DNA of 64,000 nt. Source: CAWIVH01 sp963839475. Its GTDB lineage: Bacteria; Acidobacteriota; UBA6911. The translations under genes and the position numbers were made by a program. This document shows, one piece after another, positions 55,341-64,000 of the stretch. The DNA is taken from positions 620,001 to 684,000 of the forward strand of contig CAWIVH010000018.1 of NCBI GenBank assembly GCA_963839475.1, given 5' to 3'. The stretch's first letter is position 1. Every line of letters begins with the position of its first letter. The notes beneath the pieces are model-generated. The model did no database searches. It was not told the origin of the DNA and was given only the letters and a program-made list of their open reading frames with translations.

Positions 55341-56219
55341 ATGCATATCGAAACTCTGAAGGTTTTCTGTGACCTCGTCGAGAGCCGCAGTTTTTCACAA
55401 GCTGCCGTCAGAAACTTCATCACCCAATCGGCTGTCAGCCAGCAGATCAAAAACCTCGAGTCCCGTTTCGACATGCCGCTGCTGGTGCGGGGCAGCCGCT
55501 CGGTGACCCCGACGCCGGCCGGCCAGGTGGTGTATGAAGCTTCGCGCGAGATTCTGGATCGTTTCGAACGGATGCAGGTGGACATGCGTTCGCAGGGCGA
55601 GGAACTGGCCGGGACCGTGAGGGTGGCCACGATTTACAGCGTCGGCCTTTACGAAATGTCACGAGTGATAAAAACCTTCCTCAAGAACTATCCCAAAGTG
55701 AACCTTCACGTGGAGTACAGTCCGGCGCCCCGCGTTTACGAAGACTGCCTCAAGGGGTCGGTGGATCTGGGAATTGTTCCTTATCCGAAACCGAGCAAAG
55801 GCCTCGATATGATTTCCTTGCGGGCTGACAGGCTCATCCTCATTTGCTCTCCCGAACACAATTTTGCGCGACATCGCCATATAAGCTTGAGCAAACTGGA
55901 CGGGGAAAACTTCGTGGCCTTCGAGAAGGACATCCCGAGCCGCATCGCCATCGATCAGATACTCGAGCAGAACAAAATCAAAGTGAAGATTGTGATGGAA
56001 TTCGACAACATCGAAACCATCAAACGCAGCGTTGAAATCGGCGCCGGGATATCCATAGTACCCATGCCCAGCGTCGAACGCGAAGTGCAGAGTGGCACCC
56101 TGGTGCAGTTGAAATTCACGCGTCACAATTTTTTCCGGCCCCTGAGTGCGATCGTGAGGCACCAGCGCTCCATTCCTCTTCCAGTCCAAAAATTCGTCGA
56201 ACTCTTGCAGAAATCCTGA
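55341..56219 (+). CDS. LysR-type transcriptional regulator
   Basis: 292 residues. N-terminal winged helix-turn-helix: METLKVF-type start (MHIETLKVFCDLVESRSFSQ), then TQSAVSQQIKNLESRF as recognition helix and TPTPAGQVVYEASREIL as linker. The effector domain follows from ~90 (VRVATIYSVGLYEMS). It binds DNA as a tetramer and responds to a small ligand. The likely target is its own AT-rich upstream region or the HerA-like gene 134 bases downstream. Confidence 0.92.
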   Translation: MHIETLKVFCDLVESRSFSQAAVRNFITQSAVSQQIKNLESRFDMPLLVRGSRSVTPTPAGQVVYEASREILDRFERMQVDMRSQGEELAGTVRVATIYSVGLYEMSRVIKTFLKNYPKVNLHVEYSPAPRVYEDCLKGSVDLGIVPYPKPSKGLDMISLRADRLILICSPEHNFARHRHISLSKLDGENFVAFEKDIPSRIAIDQILEQNKIKVKIVMEFDNIETIKRSVEIGAGISIVPMPSVEREVQSGTLVQLKFTRHNFFRPLSAIVRHQRSIPLPVQKFVELLQKS

Positions 56220-56353
56220 CAACGAAATTAAATGGCTTTAAGTTGGGAGGCACTGGAAAAATCATGCCAACATGCCTCCCCTCATGTGGGCCCTGGCTTC
56301 TGCCGGATCCACATGAATCAAGGTAGACAGGCTGATATTGAAGGAAATCTCCC

Positions 56354-58744
56354 ATGCCATCCTTTGAAAAACTGGGCGTGTTTTACCTCGGCAAAACTCT
56401 GGATCCGCGCAGCGGTTCACCTTCCGGAGAGTACCTGCTTTATGACTCCCGCGACCTGGTTACGCATGCCATTTGCGTCGGCATGACCGGCAGCGGGAAA
56501 ACCGGGATGGGGATCACGCTCCTGGAGGAGGCAGCCATCGATGGGATACCTTCCATCGTCATCGATCCGAAGGGGGATCTCGGCAACCTCCTCCTGACTT
56601 TCCCAGGGATGAGCGCGGCTGAGTTTCGTCCGTGGATCAACGAGGAGGAGGCGCGGAACAAGGGCCTGGAACCGGATGCCTTCGCTGCTAGCGAAGCCGA
56701 GCGCTGGCGCAAAGGGCTGGCCGAGTGGGATCAGGATGCCGAACGGGTCCAGCGGCTCAAATCCGCGGCGGAATTCGCCATTTATACGCCCGGCAGCACC
56801 GCCGGGACTCCCGTCGCGATCGCCAGCTCCTTCGAAGCTCCGTCGCGGGAAAGCCTCGCCGATCCGGAATTCCTGCGGGAGCGCATAGCGGCGACCGCAT
56901 CCGGTCTTTTGGGGCTTCTCGGAATCCAGGCTGATCCATTGCGCAGCAGGGAACACATTCTGATCGCCAAGATACTCGAACAAGCGTGGGGCGCCGGGAA
57001 AGGGCTCGACCTGTCGGCACTGATCCAGATGATACAATCGCCGCCGGTTCAGCGGATCGGAGTCTTCGATCTGGAGTCCTTTTACCCTGCAGCCGCGCGG
57101 GTCGAACTGGCGATGATGCTGAACAATCTGCTGGCGGCGCCAGGTTTCGCCACCTGGCTCGAGGGTGAACCGCTCGACATCGGCAAGATGCTGCATACAC
57201 CCGAGGGCAAGCCGCGGGTCAGCATCTTCAGCATCTCCCACCTTTCGGATGCCGAGCGGATGTTCTTTGTCACGATGCTCCTGAATCAGACATTGGGGTG
57301 GATGCGCTCGCAGGCGGGCACCGCAAGCCTGAGAGCCATCCTGTACATGGACGAAATATTCGGATACTTCCCTCCTGTGGCCGAGCCCCCGTCCAAGCGA
57401 CCGCTTTTGACTCTGCTGAAACAGGCCCGCGCATTCGGCCTGGGCGTTGTGCTCGCCACGCAGAACCCGGTGGACCTGGACTACAAGGGTTTAGCCAATG
57501 CTGGCACCTGGTTTATCGGGCGTCTCCAGACGGAAAGAGACCGGGAGAGGCTGCTGGATGGCCTGACCGGCGCGGATAACGCCAGGTTCGCCCTCGACCG
57601 CGCCCAGACCGGTGAAATCCTGGCCAACCTCCGGCCGCGCACCTTTCTCATGCAGAATGCGCACGAGGATCACCCGGTCCTTTTCAGCTCCCGCTGGGTG
57701 CTTTCCTACCTTGCCGGCCCTTTGAGCCGCACCCAACTCCGCCAACTGACCTCAGAAAAACAGCAGCGGGTTTCAAAAGCGGAAACGGCGGCCGAAGCCT
57801 CCCCACAGAATCGAGTGCCGACCGAAGGAGCGCCCGGAGAGGCCGCCCCCATGATCCCGGCTCACGTAAAGCAGCTCTTCGCTCCGCCGCCCGACCCGGC
57901 TCTCGATCGGATCGTTTATCGGCCATTTCTGCTGGCTTCGGCACGCTACCAAATTGTAAACAACAGCCTTGGAATCTCCCTATCCCAGTCGGTTTGCCAC
58001 CGCCTTGAACTGGAGCCGAATATGACCCTCGCACCCTGGGATGAAGCAGCGCTGTGTGGCGAGATGGAGTCGCTGGGCGCCCGACCGGTCGACGGTGCCC
58101 GTTACATGCCGGTGCCGACCGCGCTGTTGAACCCGAAGCCGTTCCAGGCTGCCCAAAAAGGATATGCCGATTTCGTGTACCGAACCTCCCAGGTGGTGAT
58201 TTACAAAAGCACGTTGCTCAAGCAGGTTTCACGCCCTGGGGAATCTGAGCTTGATTTCAGGCTTCGGCTCCAGCAACTGGCACGCGAGCAGCGCGATTTC
58301 CAGGTGGACAAACTCCGCCGCAAATATGCGGCGAAAACAGCTACTCTGCAGCAAAGGCTGCTCCGCGCGCAGCAGCGTATCGAGAAGGAAAACGAACAGT
58401 GCCGCGAACAGAAAGTGCAGACCGCGATTTCCGTAGGAGCAACCGTGCTGAGCGCGCTCATGGGGCGGAAGGCCATCAGTATGGGAACCCTGGGAAGAGC
58501 GACCTCGGCAACCCGCCAGGCTTCGAAGATTGGGAGGGAAATGGCCGATGTTGAGCGCGCCCGCGAGGAAATGGCCTCCGTCCAACAGCAGTTAGACGAC
58601 CTTAACCGGGCATTGGAGCTGGAAGCCGATCAGGTGGCGCAATCATTTGATCCGCAAACCGAAGTTTTTCAGCAGGTTATCGTTCGGCCACTCAAAGCTG
58701 GAATCCTTCCTCAGCAGATCGGTATTCTGTGGATTCCATCCTGA
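56354..58744 (+). CDS. HerA/VirB4-like ATPase with C-terminal coiled coil
   Basis: 796 residues. Walker A GMTGSGKT (43-50), Walker B AILYMDEIF (~327-335), and a later sensor region GLGVVLATQNPVDLDYKGLANAGTWFIGRLQT mark a DUF87/HerA-type FtsK-superfamily ATPase. Residues ~640-760 are strongly coiled-coil (LRLQQLAREQRDFQVDKLRRK, LQQRLLRAQQRIEKENEQ). The middle has a GRKAISMGTLGRATSATRQA linker. No NurA nuclease is adjacent. It may pump DNA or remodel protein complexes; role unknown. Separated by 127 bases from the CoA transferase. Confidence 0.82.
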   Translation: MPSFEKLGVFYLGKTLDPRSGSPSGEYLLYDSRDLVTHAICVGMTGSGKTGMGITLLEEAAIDGIPSIVIDPKGDLGNLLLTFPGMSAAEFRPWINEEEARNKGLEPDAFAASEAERWRKGLAEWDQDAERVQRLKSAAEFAIYTPGSTAGTPVAIASSFEAPSRESLADPEFLRERIAATASGLLGLLGIQADPLRSREHILIAKILEQAWGAGKGLDLSALIQMIQSPPVQRIGVFDLESFYPAAARVELAMMLNNLLAAPGFATWLEGEPLDIGKMLHTPEGKPRVSIFSISHLSDAERMFFVTMLLNQTLGWMRSQAGTASLRAILYMDEIFGYFPPVAEPPSKRPLLTLLKQARAFGLGVVLATQNPVDLDYKGLANAGTWFIGRLQTERDRERLLDGLTGADNARFALDRAQTGEILANLRPRTFLMQNAHEDHPVLFSSRWVLSYLAGPLSRTQLRQLTSEKQQRVSKAETAAEASPQNRVPTEGAPGEAAPMIPAHVKQLFAPPPDPALDRIVYRPFLLASARYQIVNNSLGISLSQSVCHRLELEPNMTLAPWDEAALCGEMESLGARPVDGARYMPVPTALLNPKPFQAAQKGYADFVYRTSQVVIYKSTLLKQVSRPGESELDFRLRLQQLAREQRDFQVDKLRRKYAAKTATLQQRLLRAQQRIEKENEQCREQKVQTAISVGATVLSALMGRKAISMGTLGRATSATRQASKIGREMADVERAREEMASVQQQLDDLNRALELEADQVAQSFDPQTEVFQQVIVRPLKAGILPQQIGILWIPS

Positions 58745-58871
58745 GGACGAACTGAAATATTATTTGGTTGCATTCTGGACCGGCACTCCACAAAATTCTC
58801 CTGGTGATGCATTAATAAACTCGTTCCCATCGATCCTCCCACGATTGGGTTCATACTAGAGGAGTGCAACA

Positions 58872-60407
58872 ATGGCTATGTTAACGGATCGGGTCGAGTG
58901 CAAGGAGTTGCTCAACAAGCTCGTCCCCGTGGAAGAAGCAGTCAAACACGTGAGTGACCGCTGCAAGATCGGCATCAGCGGATTCACCAAATCAGGCGAA
59001 CCCAAATCATTCATTCCTGCCCTGGCGCAACATCTGGCCAGGACGGCCCCCAAGACCAAAATCGGACTGTTCAGTGGCGCTTCCCTCTCCGACGAAGTGG
59101 AAAACCCCATCGCTTCTTTTGTCGGGAAACGCGGGCCCTACATGTCGTCCAGCGTATCGCGCAAGCTCATCCATGCGGGCGAGATGGACTTCACCGACGT
59201 GCACCTGTCGATGTTCGCCCGAAACCTGATCTATGGTTTTTATGGCGATCTTGACCTCGCCGTCGTGGAAGTGTCCCGCATCAGGCCGGACGGAAGTGTG
59301 ATCCTGTCATCTTCGGTCGGGATTTCCGCCGAAGCCCTGACCATGGCCAAGAAGATCATTCTGGAAGTGAATCCGGCGATTCCCGACTACACCGGGTTCC
59401 ATGACATCGCGATCCCGGCGGTCCATCCCCGCATCGGCTGGCCCATCCCTATAGTCAACGTCAGCGACCGCGTCGGCACACCCTACGTCGAAATCGACAA
59501 GAACAAAGTCGTGGCCATTATCGAGTCCGATAAACCGGACTATCCCGTCAACTTCAAACCGACCCAGGAAATCGAAAGGAAAATCGCTCGGAACGTCGTC
59601 GAGTTCCTGCTTCATTGCCGCAAGATTTTCAACTGGAGCAAGCGCCTGCCCCCGATTCAGTCGGGTGTGGGGAATGTCGCCAACGCGATCGTCGGCGAAC
59701 TTTATAAGTCGCCTTTCCAGAAGATCCGTTTCTGGACCGAAGTCTTCCAGGACGGGATGATGAAGTACGTTGAGGACGACGAAAAATTCGACTGCGCTTC
59801 AGCGACGGCGATCTCGTTCTCGGGCGACGCCCGGCAGGAATTTGACCGGTTGTTCTCGCGCTGCCGGGATAAACTGGTTCTCCGGCCGATGTGGCTGTCG
59901 AACTGCGCGGAAGTGATAAGCCGCCTTTTCGTCATCGCGATGAACACCCCGATCGAAGTCGACATATACGGCCATGTCAACTCCACCCATGTCGACGGCT
60001 CTCGCGTAGTCAACGGGCTGGGCGGTAGCGGAGACTTTTTCCGCAATGCCTACCTCAGCATTGTGCACACTCCATCCATTCGCAAACTGAAGGACGGGCG
60101 GACGGTAAGCTGCGTCATGCCCTATGTGCGCCATATTGATCACACCGAGCACGACATCAAGTGCGTGATCACCGAACAGGGATTCGCATTGAACACCGAG
60201 ATCCGGTCTGCGCGAAACCGTGCCCTCGATATCATCGAGAAATGCGCACATCCCCACTTCCGCCCGGTTTTGAAGGACTACTTGAAAATCGCCGGCGGAG
60301 GCGATGAACCCCGGCCCACCAATATGGATGTACTCCAGGGTTGGTGGAAGGAATATGACGCGGCCTGCCATTCATTCCCGCAGGATCCGGTACCGGCCCT
60401 AAAATAG
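58872..60407 (+). CDS. Acetyl-CoA hydrolase/transferase (succinyl-CoA:acetate CoA-transferase type)
   Basis: 511 residues. AGAGGAG lies close before ATG 58872. Typical Cat1/AarC-like blocks: GISGFTKSGEPKSFIPALA, GLFSGASLSDEVE, GDLDLAVVEVSRI, GVGNVANAIVGEL and FWTEVFQDGMM, whose glutamate would be the CoA-thioester-forming residue, then GGSGDFFRNAYLSI and FALNTEIRSARNRALDIIEKCAHP. It exchanges CoA between acyl groups in the cytoplasm. A GC-rich structure follows the stop. Confidence 0.92.
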   Translation: MAMLTDRVECKELLNKLVPVEEAVKHVSDRCKIGISGFTKSGEPKSFIPALAQHLARTAPKTKIGLFSGASLSDEVENPIASFVGKRGPYMSSSVSRKLIHAGEMDFTDVHLSMFARNLIYGFYGDLDLAVVEVSRIRPDGSVILSSSVGISAEALTMAKKIILEVNPAIPDYTGFHDIAIPAVHPRIGWPIPIVNVSDRVGTPYVEIDKNKVVAIIESDKPDYPVNFKPTQEIERKIARNVVEFLLHCRKIFNWSKRLPPIQSGVGNVANAIVGELYKSPFQKIRFWTEVFQDGMMKYVEDDEKFDCASATAISFSGDARQEFDRLFSRCRDKLVLRPMWLSNCAEVISRLFVIAMNTPIEVDIYGHVNSTHVDGSRVVNGLGGSGDFFRNAYLSIVHTPSIRKLKDGRTVSCVMPYVRHIDHTEHDIKCVITEQGFALNTEIRSARNRALDIIEKCAHPHFRPVLKDYLKIAGGGDEPRPTNMDVLQGWWKEYDAACHSFPQDPVPALK

Positions 60408-60423
60408 TGCATTTTCTTGACTT

Positions 60424-60474
60424 CCCCGGGCCGGCAGAGCCGCGTAACTTCGGCTTTCAGTCCGCCGGCCGGGG
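60424..60474 (+). terminator. GC-rich nested hairpin after the CoA transferase
   Basis: Outer stem CCCCGGGCCGGC (60424-60435) with GCCGGCCGGGG (60464-60474), inner stem AGCCG (60438-60442) with CGGCT (60451-60455). There is no T tract. Placement 17 bases after the stop suggests a terminator; it could also be a leader element for the malectin gene. Confidence 0.45.
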
Positions 60475-60626
60475 AGCCTCCCCCGCCGTTCGATATTTCT
60501 GAAACTCGCAGGCCGGAAATCCATCCTGTCCATAGAGGTGGAACTGGAAAAAGTCTTGATTGAATCGGATGGCGACTGCAAAATAGTCCAGCAATATTGA
60601 CAACCAGACAGAAGGAGATCTCATCC

Positions 60627-61190
60627 ATGAAACGCTTTGCTATCGCAATTGCAGCAATCGCCGTTGCCGCGCTTCTTGCACAGAGTGTGGTTATGGCGCT
60701 TCCTCAGAAGTTTGTCCTGAGAGTGAATGCCGGCGGGGTGAAGCCGTACAAGGATTCCCAGGGTAATGTGTGGCAGCCCGACAAAGAATACAAGAAGGGC
60801 GGCGGGTACGGATTTGTAGGGGGAGATACGATCGACCGTGGCGCCGACATGAAGATCCAGGGAACCAATGACCCGAAGATTTACCAGACCGAGCACTGGT
60901 CCATGGACAATTTCTTTGCCGAGGTTCCCAACGGCAAATACACCGTGCGCATGCACTTCGCCGAGACCTACGAGGGGATCGATTCGGAAGGCCCGCGTGT
61001 TTACGATGTAAAGATCCAGGGCGCCGTCGTACTGAAGGACTTCAATATTCAGAAAATCACCGGCGGAGTCCAGAAAGCCCTCATGCGCGAATTCAAGGGG
61101 ATCACGGTCACCAACGGGATCCTGGACATCGCGTTCGTGAGCAAGCTGCAGAATCCGGAAATCAACGGCATTGAGATCATCGCCGAATAA
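60627..61190 (+). CDS. Secreted malectin-domain protein
   Basis: 187 residues from ATG 60627 (MKRFAIAIAAIAVAALLAQS), behind AGAAGGAGAT; the frame back to 60597 adds no homology. Signal peptide ~1-24. The rest is one malectin (di-glucose-binding) domain: FVLRVNAGG...VWQPDKEYKKGGGYGFVGG, IYQTEHWSMDNFFAEVPNGKYTVRMHFAETY and NPEINGIEII. It is exported and probably binds carbohydrate. No enzyme domain is attached. Confidence 0.88.
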   Translation: MKRFAIAIAAIAVAALLAQSVVMALPQKFVLRVNAGGVKPYKDSQGNVWQPDKEYKKGGGYGFVGGDTIDRGADMKIQGTNDPKIYQTEHWSMDNFFAEVPNGKYTVRMHFAETYEGIDSEGPRVYDVKIQGAVVLKDFNIQKITGGVQKALMREFKGITVTNGILDIAFVSKLQNPEINGIEIIAE

Positions 61191-61197
61191 AAAACTG

Positions 61198-61259
61198 AAC
61201 CGCGAAGGCCTCGAAGACCTCCAAGGGATTTGTTGTTCCCCTTTGAGGCCTTTGGGGCG
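61198..61259. repeat. Dispersed palindromic intergenic repeat, copy 4
   Basis: AACCGCGAAGGCCTCGAAG... with the right half ...CCTTTGAGGCCTTTGGGGCG. It resembles the other three copies in its CGCGAAGGCCTCGAAG block, though the arms are imperfect. It directly follows the malectin gene. Confidence 0.6.
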
Positions 61260-61262
61260 CTC

Positions 61263-61626
61263 CTGTCAACCTGCTGTAAGTCACCCCTGGCAATCCAGCC
61301 CGTACGGTGCTGAAAGTTGAATCACGATGAGTCGCACAGCAGGCTGCACGATTGCCAGAAGTATAACAATCCCAGCAAGAGAATAAGTAAGCTGGAACTT
61401 CCTAAATTGTCCCCGGCGCAGAATCGGGATATCGGCAATTCCTCCCCCTTCGCCTTTGCGTTCAAAATGACGGCCGCCTCGAAGCGGTAAGGCGGCGCCT
61501 GCAATCCTGCTAGCTTAATGGGGCCTTCCCCACCAGCCTGGTCAAAACTCATGCGCCGACGTGGCACCGCTCCGAAAGCCGAATATTGCAGGGGCCCACT
61601 CGGACGAGGGGCTGGAAGGTCTGGGA
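61263..61626. other. Intergenic stretch with no supported gene
   Basis: About 360 bases between the repeat and the receptor terminator. A minus-strand frame (61322-61675) overlaps the terminator and shows no family resemblance. Nothing else is seen. Confidence 0.5.
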
Positions 61627-61689
61627 AATAAAAACGCGGAGGCTGATCCGGCATCTGGACGCGTTCCCAAGACACCGGTAGCCTCCGCG
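61627..61689 (-). terminator. Factor-independent terminator of the TonB receptor gene
   Basis: CGCGGAGGCT and AGCCTCCGCG (61635-61644 and 61680-61689) form a perfect 10-bp stem with a long loop, followed on the minus strand by TTTTTATTT. It lies 17 bases after the receptor stop codon. Confidence 0.6.
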
Positions 61690-61705
61690 CATTATTTCAG
61701 CGCAC

Positions 61706-63655
61706 CTAGAAAACAAACCTGAGGTTGAACTGAATGACCCGGCTCAGGCCGCGCTGCGACGTGAGTTTGCCGAAGTTAGTGCTGGTCGGATCAAGGTTAG
61801 GATCGCTGAAGTTCGTGGTATTGAACGCATTCAGGAAATCAACCGAGAATGCGGCCGACATCTGCTCGCGGATACGGATCTTCCGGGAGATTTTGATATC
61901 CCAGTTGTCGATTCCGGGGCCGCGCAGCGCGTCGATACGCGAAGGAAACACCCTCACGTGGTAACTACCCGGTTGTTTGGAAGAAGCTTTTTCAAAGGGC
62001 ATGGCGGGATCAAACCATTGATGGATGTCCTTGCTCCAAACGCTTTCATGATTGAATGCGTTTTCGATATCAGCCAGGTTCCCATTATAGAAACGGTTGC
62101 CCCAGCCCAGTGAGGAGCCTCCCTGTTTTTGCCAGATCCAGCCTACTTCCCATCCGCCCGCGAGGTGCGAAGCGAATCCCTGGTTAGCCCAGCGCTGGCC
62201 CTTGCCGAACGGGAACTGGATAACGGAATCCCACACAAACCTGTGCCGGCGGGTCTGGTTGTTCGGGCGCGAACTTGGCGCTGTATCGAATTCATTAGCA
62301 TACCAATCCGCGGCCGTGCTCTTGGGTATCCATGTGTACGAGACGCTGGTCGAATAGTTGTTCGAAAAGCGCTTTTCTCCTCGCAGTTCGAGATCGCCGT
62401 AGTTCACGTTTCCGCGGACATCATCATTTTTCACACCGGGACGCAGGCCGTAGACCACCCCATTATATTGCGGGAACGGACGCAGAAGGGCTGCCTTGCG
62501 GATGGTGGTAGATGTGAAAAAGCTGAGTGTGCTGATGTACTTGTAGACCTGCGGGTTGGTGGTCTGCAGCGAGGCAAAATTCTTGATGTTGAAGGGATTG
62601 GTAACGTTTCGGTTCAAATCGTCGTCGACGGATTGTACCCGCGCATTCCCGGTGGCCCAATACTGCCCCGGTAGATAGTTAAGTGTCTGCTGAACCGGAA
62701 TTTTCGATAAGGCGCCGTTATAGGCCGCCTCGATGACGACATCGCTGAAAATCTGGCGCTGAACGCTGAGACGCCACCGCTGCTGGTACGCGGGTTTGAC
62801 CGAACGCCACCACGAATAGTAGCCATTGTTCCAGTTTTGCCCGACTCGGGACATGAGATCCAGGGTGTTTCCATAGGGGACATCAAATCGGGTGTTGTCC
62901 GTGCGAACCGGAAACGGGTCCGTCATGATGTTCTTGGAAGCAGACAAGCTGGCGGCCGCAAAGGCCGCCCCCGCGTAGGATCCCAGGAAGTTCAGGCCGT
63001 TGTCGTTGCTGATGCTTACCGAGGTCGGCTGGCTATATCCCTGCTGGGGATAGTTCTGGAGCTGGTTGTTGACGTTCCAGGTGCCGTCGTATTGGCCGTA
63101 CCCGCCGCGGAGAACGGTCTTGCCGTTCAACTGGTAGGCGAATCCCAGACGCGGCAGGAATCTCTTGGTGCCGTCAGTTAGTGTGTCATGGTATTGGCCC
63201 AGATAGGGCAGGCCGCCCAGCACCTTGAACTGCGAGGGATCTGGCAGGCCGAGAGTAGGATTGGCCGCATAAACCACCGAATAGGCCGCCTGGGCAGCAT
63301 CGGTGATAGGCAATTTCGCGTCGTAAACGAAGCCCGATTCAATGCCGCGGCTATAGCGTTCAGTGATCCCTCCCTCACGCTCCCAGCGCAAGCCCAGGTT
63401 CAGGGTCAGTTTCTTCGACACCCGGAAGTTGTCCTGCAGGTAGAGCGCGCTGATAGGCGTCCCCCAGTAGCCGGTATCGTTCGTGTCGATGCTGATACGG
63501 CTGTTGGAGAGACCCATCATGAAAGCCGCCCATTCCAGCCCCCGGTGGGAGGCCACCGTATCGGCATCGTTCTTGCGCATGTAGGTATTCCGGAACTGGA
63601 TAACTGCCCGTGGTGCTTCCGGGCCCGGAGGTGGCGCGCCAGTAACGCCGCTCAA
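61706..63655 (-). CDS. TonB-dependent receptor, beta-barrel part (5' end disrupted)
   Basis: 649 residues in an open frame with a nominal TTG start inside the barrel; it is the C-terminal part of a much longer outer-membrane receptor. Barrel-like strands (LYLQDNFRVSKKLTLNLGLR, RLSVQRQIFSDVVIEAAYNG, YSTSVSYTWIPKSTAADW) and the terminal FNLRFVF with aromatic C-terminus mark an outer-membrane protein of the OAR/carboxypeptidase-regulatory type common in Acidobacteria. It would import a ligand, often a glycan or siderophore, using TonB energy. Ligand unknown. The plug domain is not in the window. Confidence 0.85.
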   Translation of the reverse strand: MSGVTGAPPPGPEAPRAVIQFRNTYMRKNDADTVASHRGLEWAAFMMGLSNSRISIDTNDTGYWGTPISALYLQDNFRVSKKLTLNLGLRWEREGGITERYSRGIESGFVYDAKLPITDAAQAAYSVVYAANPTLGLPDPSQFKVLGGLPYLGQYHDTLTDGTKRFLPRLGFAYQLNGKTVLRGGYGQYDGTWNVNNQLQNYPQQGYSQPTSVSISNDNGLNFLGSYAGAAFAAASLSASKNIMTDPFPVRTDNTRFDVPYGNTLDLMSRVGQNWNNGYYSWWRSVKPAYQQRWRLSVQRQIFSDVVIEAAYNGALSKIPVQQTLNYLPGQYWATGNARVQSVDDDLNRNVTNPFNIKNFASLQTTNPQVYKYISTLSFFTSTTIRKAALLRPFPQYNGVVYGLRPGVKNDDVRGNVNYGDLELRGEKRFSNNYSTSVSYTWIPKSTAADWYANEFDTAPSSRPNNQTRRHRFVWDSVIQFPFGKGQRWANQGFASHLAGGWEVGWIWQKQGGSSLGWGNRFYNGNLADIENAFNHESVWSKDIHQWFDPAMPFEKASSKQPGSYHVRVFPSRIDALRGPGIDNWDIKISRKIRIREQMSAAFSVDFLNAFNTTNFSDPNLDPTSTNFGKLTSQRGLSRVIQFNLRFVF

Positions 63656-64000
63656 CGATAGCCGTAGTTGAGCGAGTGCTTTCCCCAGATCGTGTTCATC
63701 GAGAACTTCATCTCCGCTGTGGTCCCGCGGGTGGAGATACCCTCCAGGGCCTGGCCGATGTCTTCGATGGAATCGAAGTCCAGCCGAGGAAGGATGTGCT
63801 GGTCACCCGGCCTTGTCGTCGATGTACTTGGGCAGGCCTACCGAGTAGCAGAGTATTTCTGAATCTCAGGCCGGTCGCTTCCTTCGTTGAACCGGGTGTA
63901 GCTTACCGTCGCCTGCAGCACATTGGTGTTATTGATCGTCCATGTATAATCGCCGCCGCCGCCCTTGTTGATGCGGGTCAGGCCGTTCCGATGCAGGCCG
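63601..64000 (-). pseudogene. Upstream part of the TonB receptor, multiply frameshifted and cut by the window edge
   Basis: Reading from 64000 down, homologous receptor pieces lie in different frames: DYTWTINNTNVLQATVSYTR, then VGLPKYIDDKAG, then QHILPRLDFDSIEDIGQAL to KHSLNYGYR, then RRYWRATSGPGSTTGSY, then QFRNTYMRKNDAD, which joins the 61706-63655 frame. Four breaks in about 250 bases point to poor sequence near the contig end or a decayed gene. Confidence 0.6.

Noticed and set aside
61322..61675. Minus-strand 117-residue frame
   Set aside because: It overlaps the receptor terminator, has no start signal and resembles no family.

Overview
This window looks like a chromosomal segment of an acidobacterium (phylum Acidobacteriota). 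The argument is by family: an orphan MacB/FtsX-type permease with duplicated domains (ADOP family), an OAR-like TonB-dependent receptor, very large NHL-propeller secreted proteins, TAT-exported sugar-isomerase-like and amidase proteins, and a secreted malectin protein. DNA is moderately GC-rich. No rRNA, tRNA, CRISPR array, IS element or phage gene was recognised.

Layout. 1-4160: a UDP-GlcNAc precursor cluster on the + strand (C-terminal part of a GlmS-like protein entering from the left edge, glmM, and a left-handed beta-helix GlmU-like protein lacking a nucleotidyltransferase domain). 4161-27608: the most distinctive region, four tandem paralogues of about 1,680 residues. Each has a signal peptide, about 500 residues of beta-rich modules, an Ig-like domain, a six-blade NHL propeller, an IPT/TIG domain, and exactly twelve further NHL blades. 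The N-terminal halves are nearly identical between copies, while the twelve-blade halves are diverged. Each gene follows a conserved leader, and three of the four also follow inverted arrays of a GTCCAN-type hexamer. A secreted cysteine-repeat protein lies on the opposite strand between copies 1 and 2. Copies 3 and 4 carry frameshifts.

27609-43254: mostly single-gene units: alpha/beta hydrolases, nitroreductase, TAT amidase, ADOP permease, a TIR-like protein, YqhD-type alcohol dehydrogenase, branched-chain aminotransferase, 4-alpha-glucanotransferase, sugar isomerase/epimerase-like protein, CBS protein, HEAT-repeat protein and a zinc ribbon. 43257-61190: hemE, a broken secreted protein sharing modules with the NHL family, an EEP-family phosphatase/nuclease, a DSD1-type PLP enzyme, a membrane glycosyltransferase-like TPR protein, M20 and M61 peptidases, a LysR regulator, a HerA-like ATPase, a CoA transferase and a malectin protein. 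61627-64000: a TonB-dependent receptor on the minus strand whose 5' part is broken by several frameshifts and runs off the right edge.

Several unrelated genes carry single-base frameshifts (NHL copies 3 and 4, an alpha/beta hydrolase, the secreted protein at 44406, the TonB receptor). This suggests indel errors in the underlying sequence as much as real gene decay, so every 'pseudogene' statement should be read with that in mind. A family of palindromic intergenic repeats (four copies seen) is scattered between genes from 28.8 kb to 61.3 kb.
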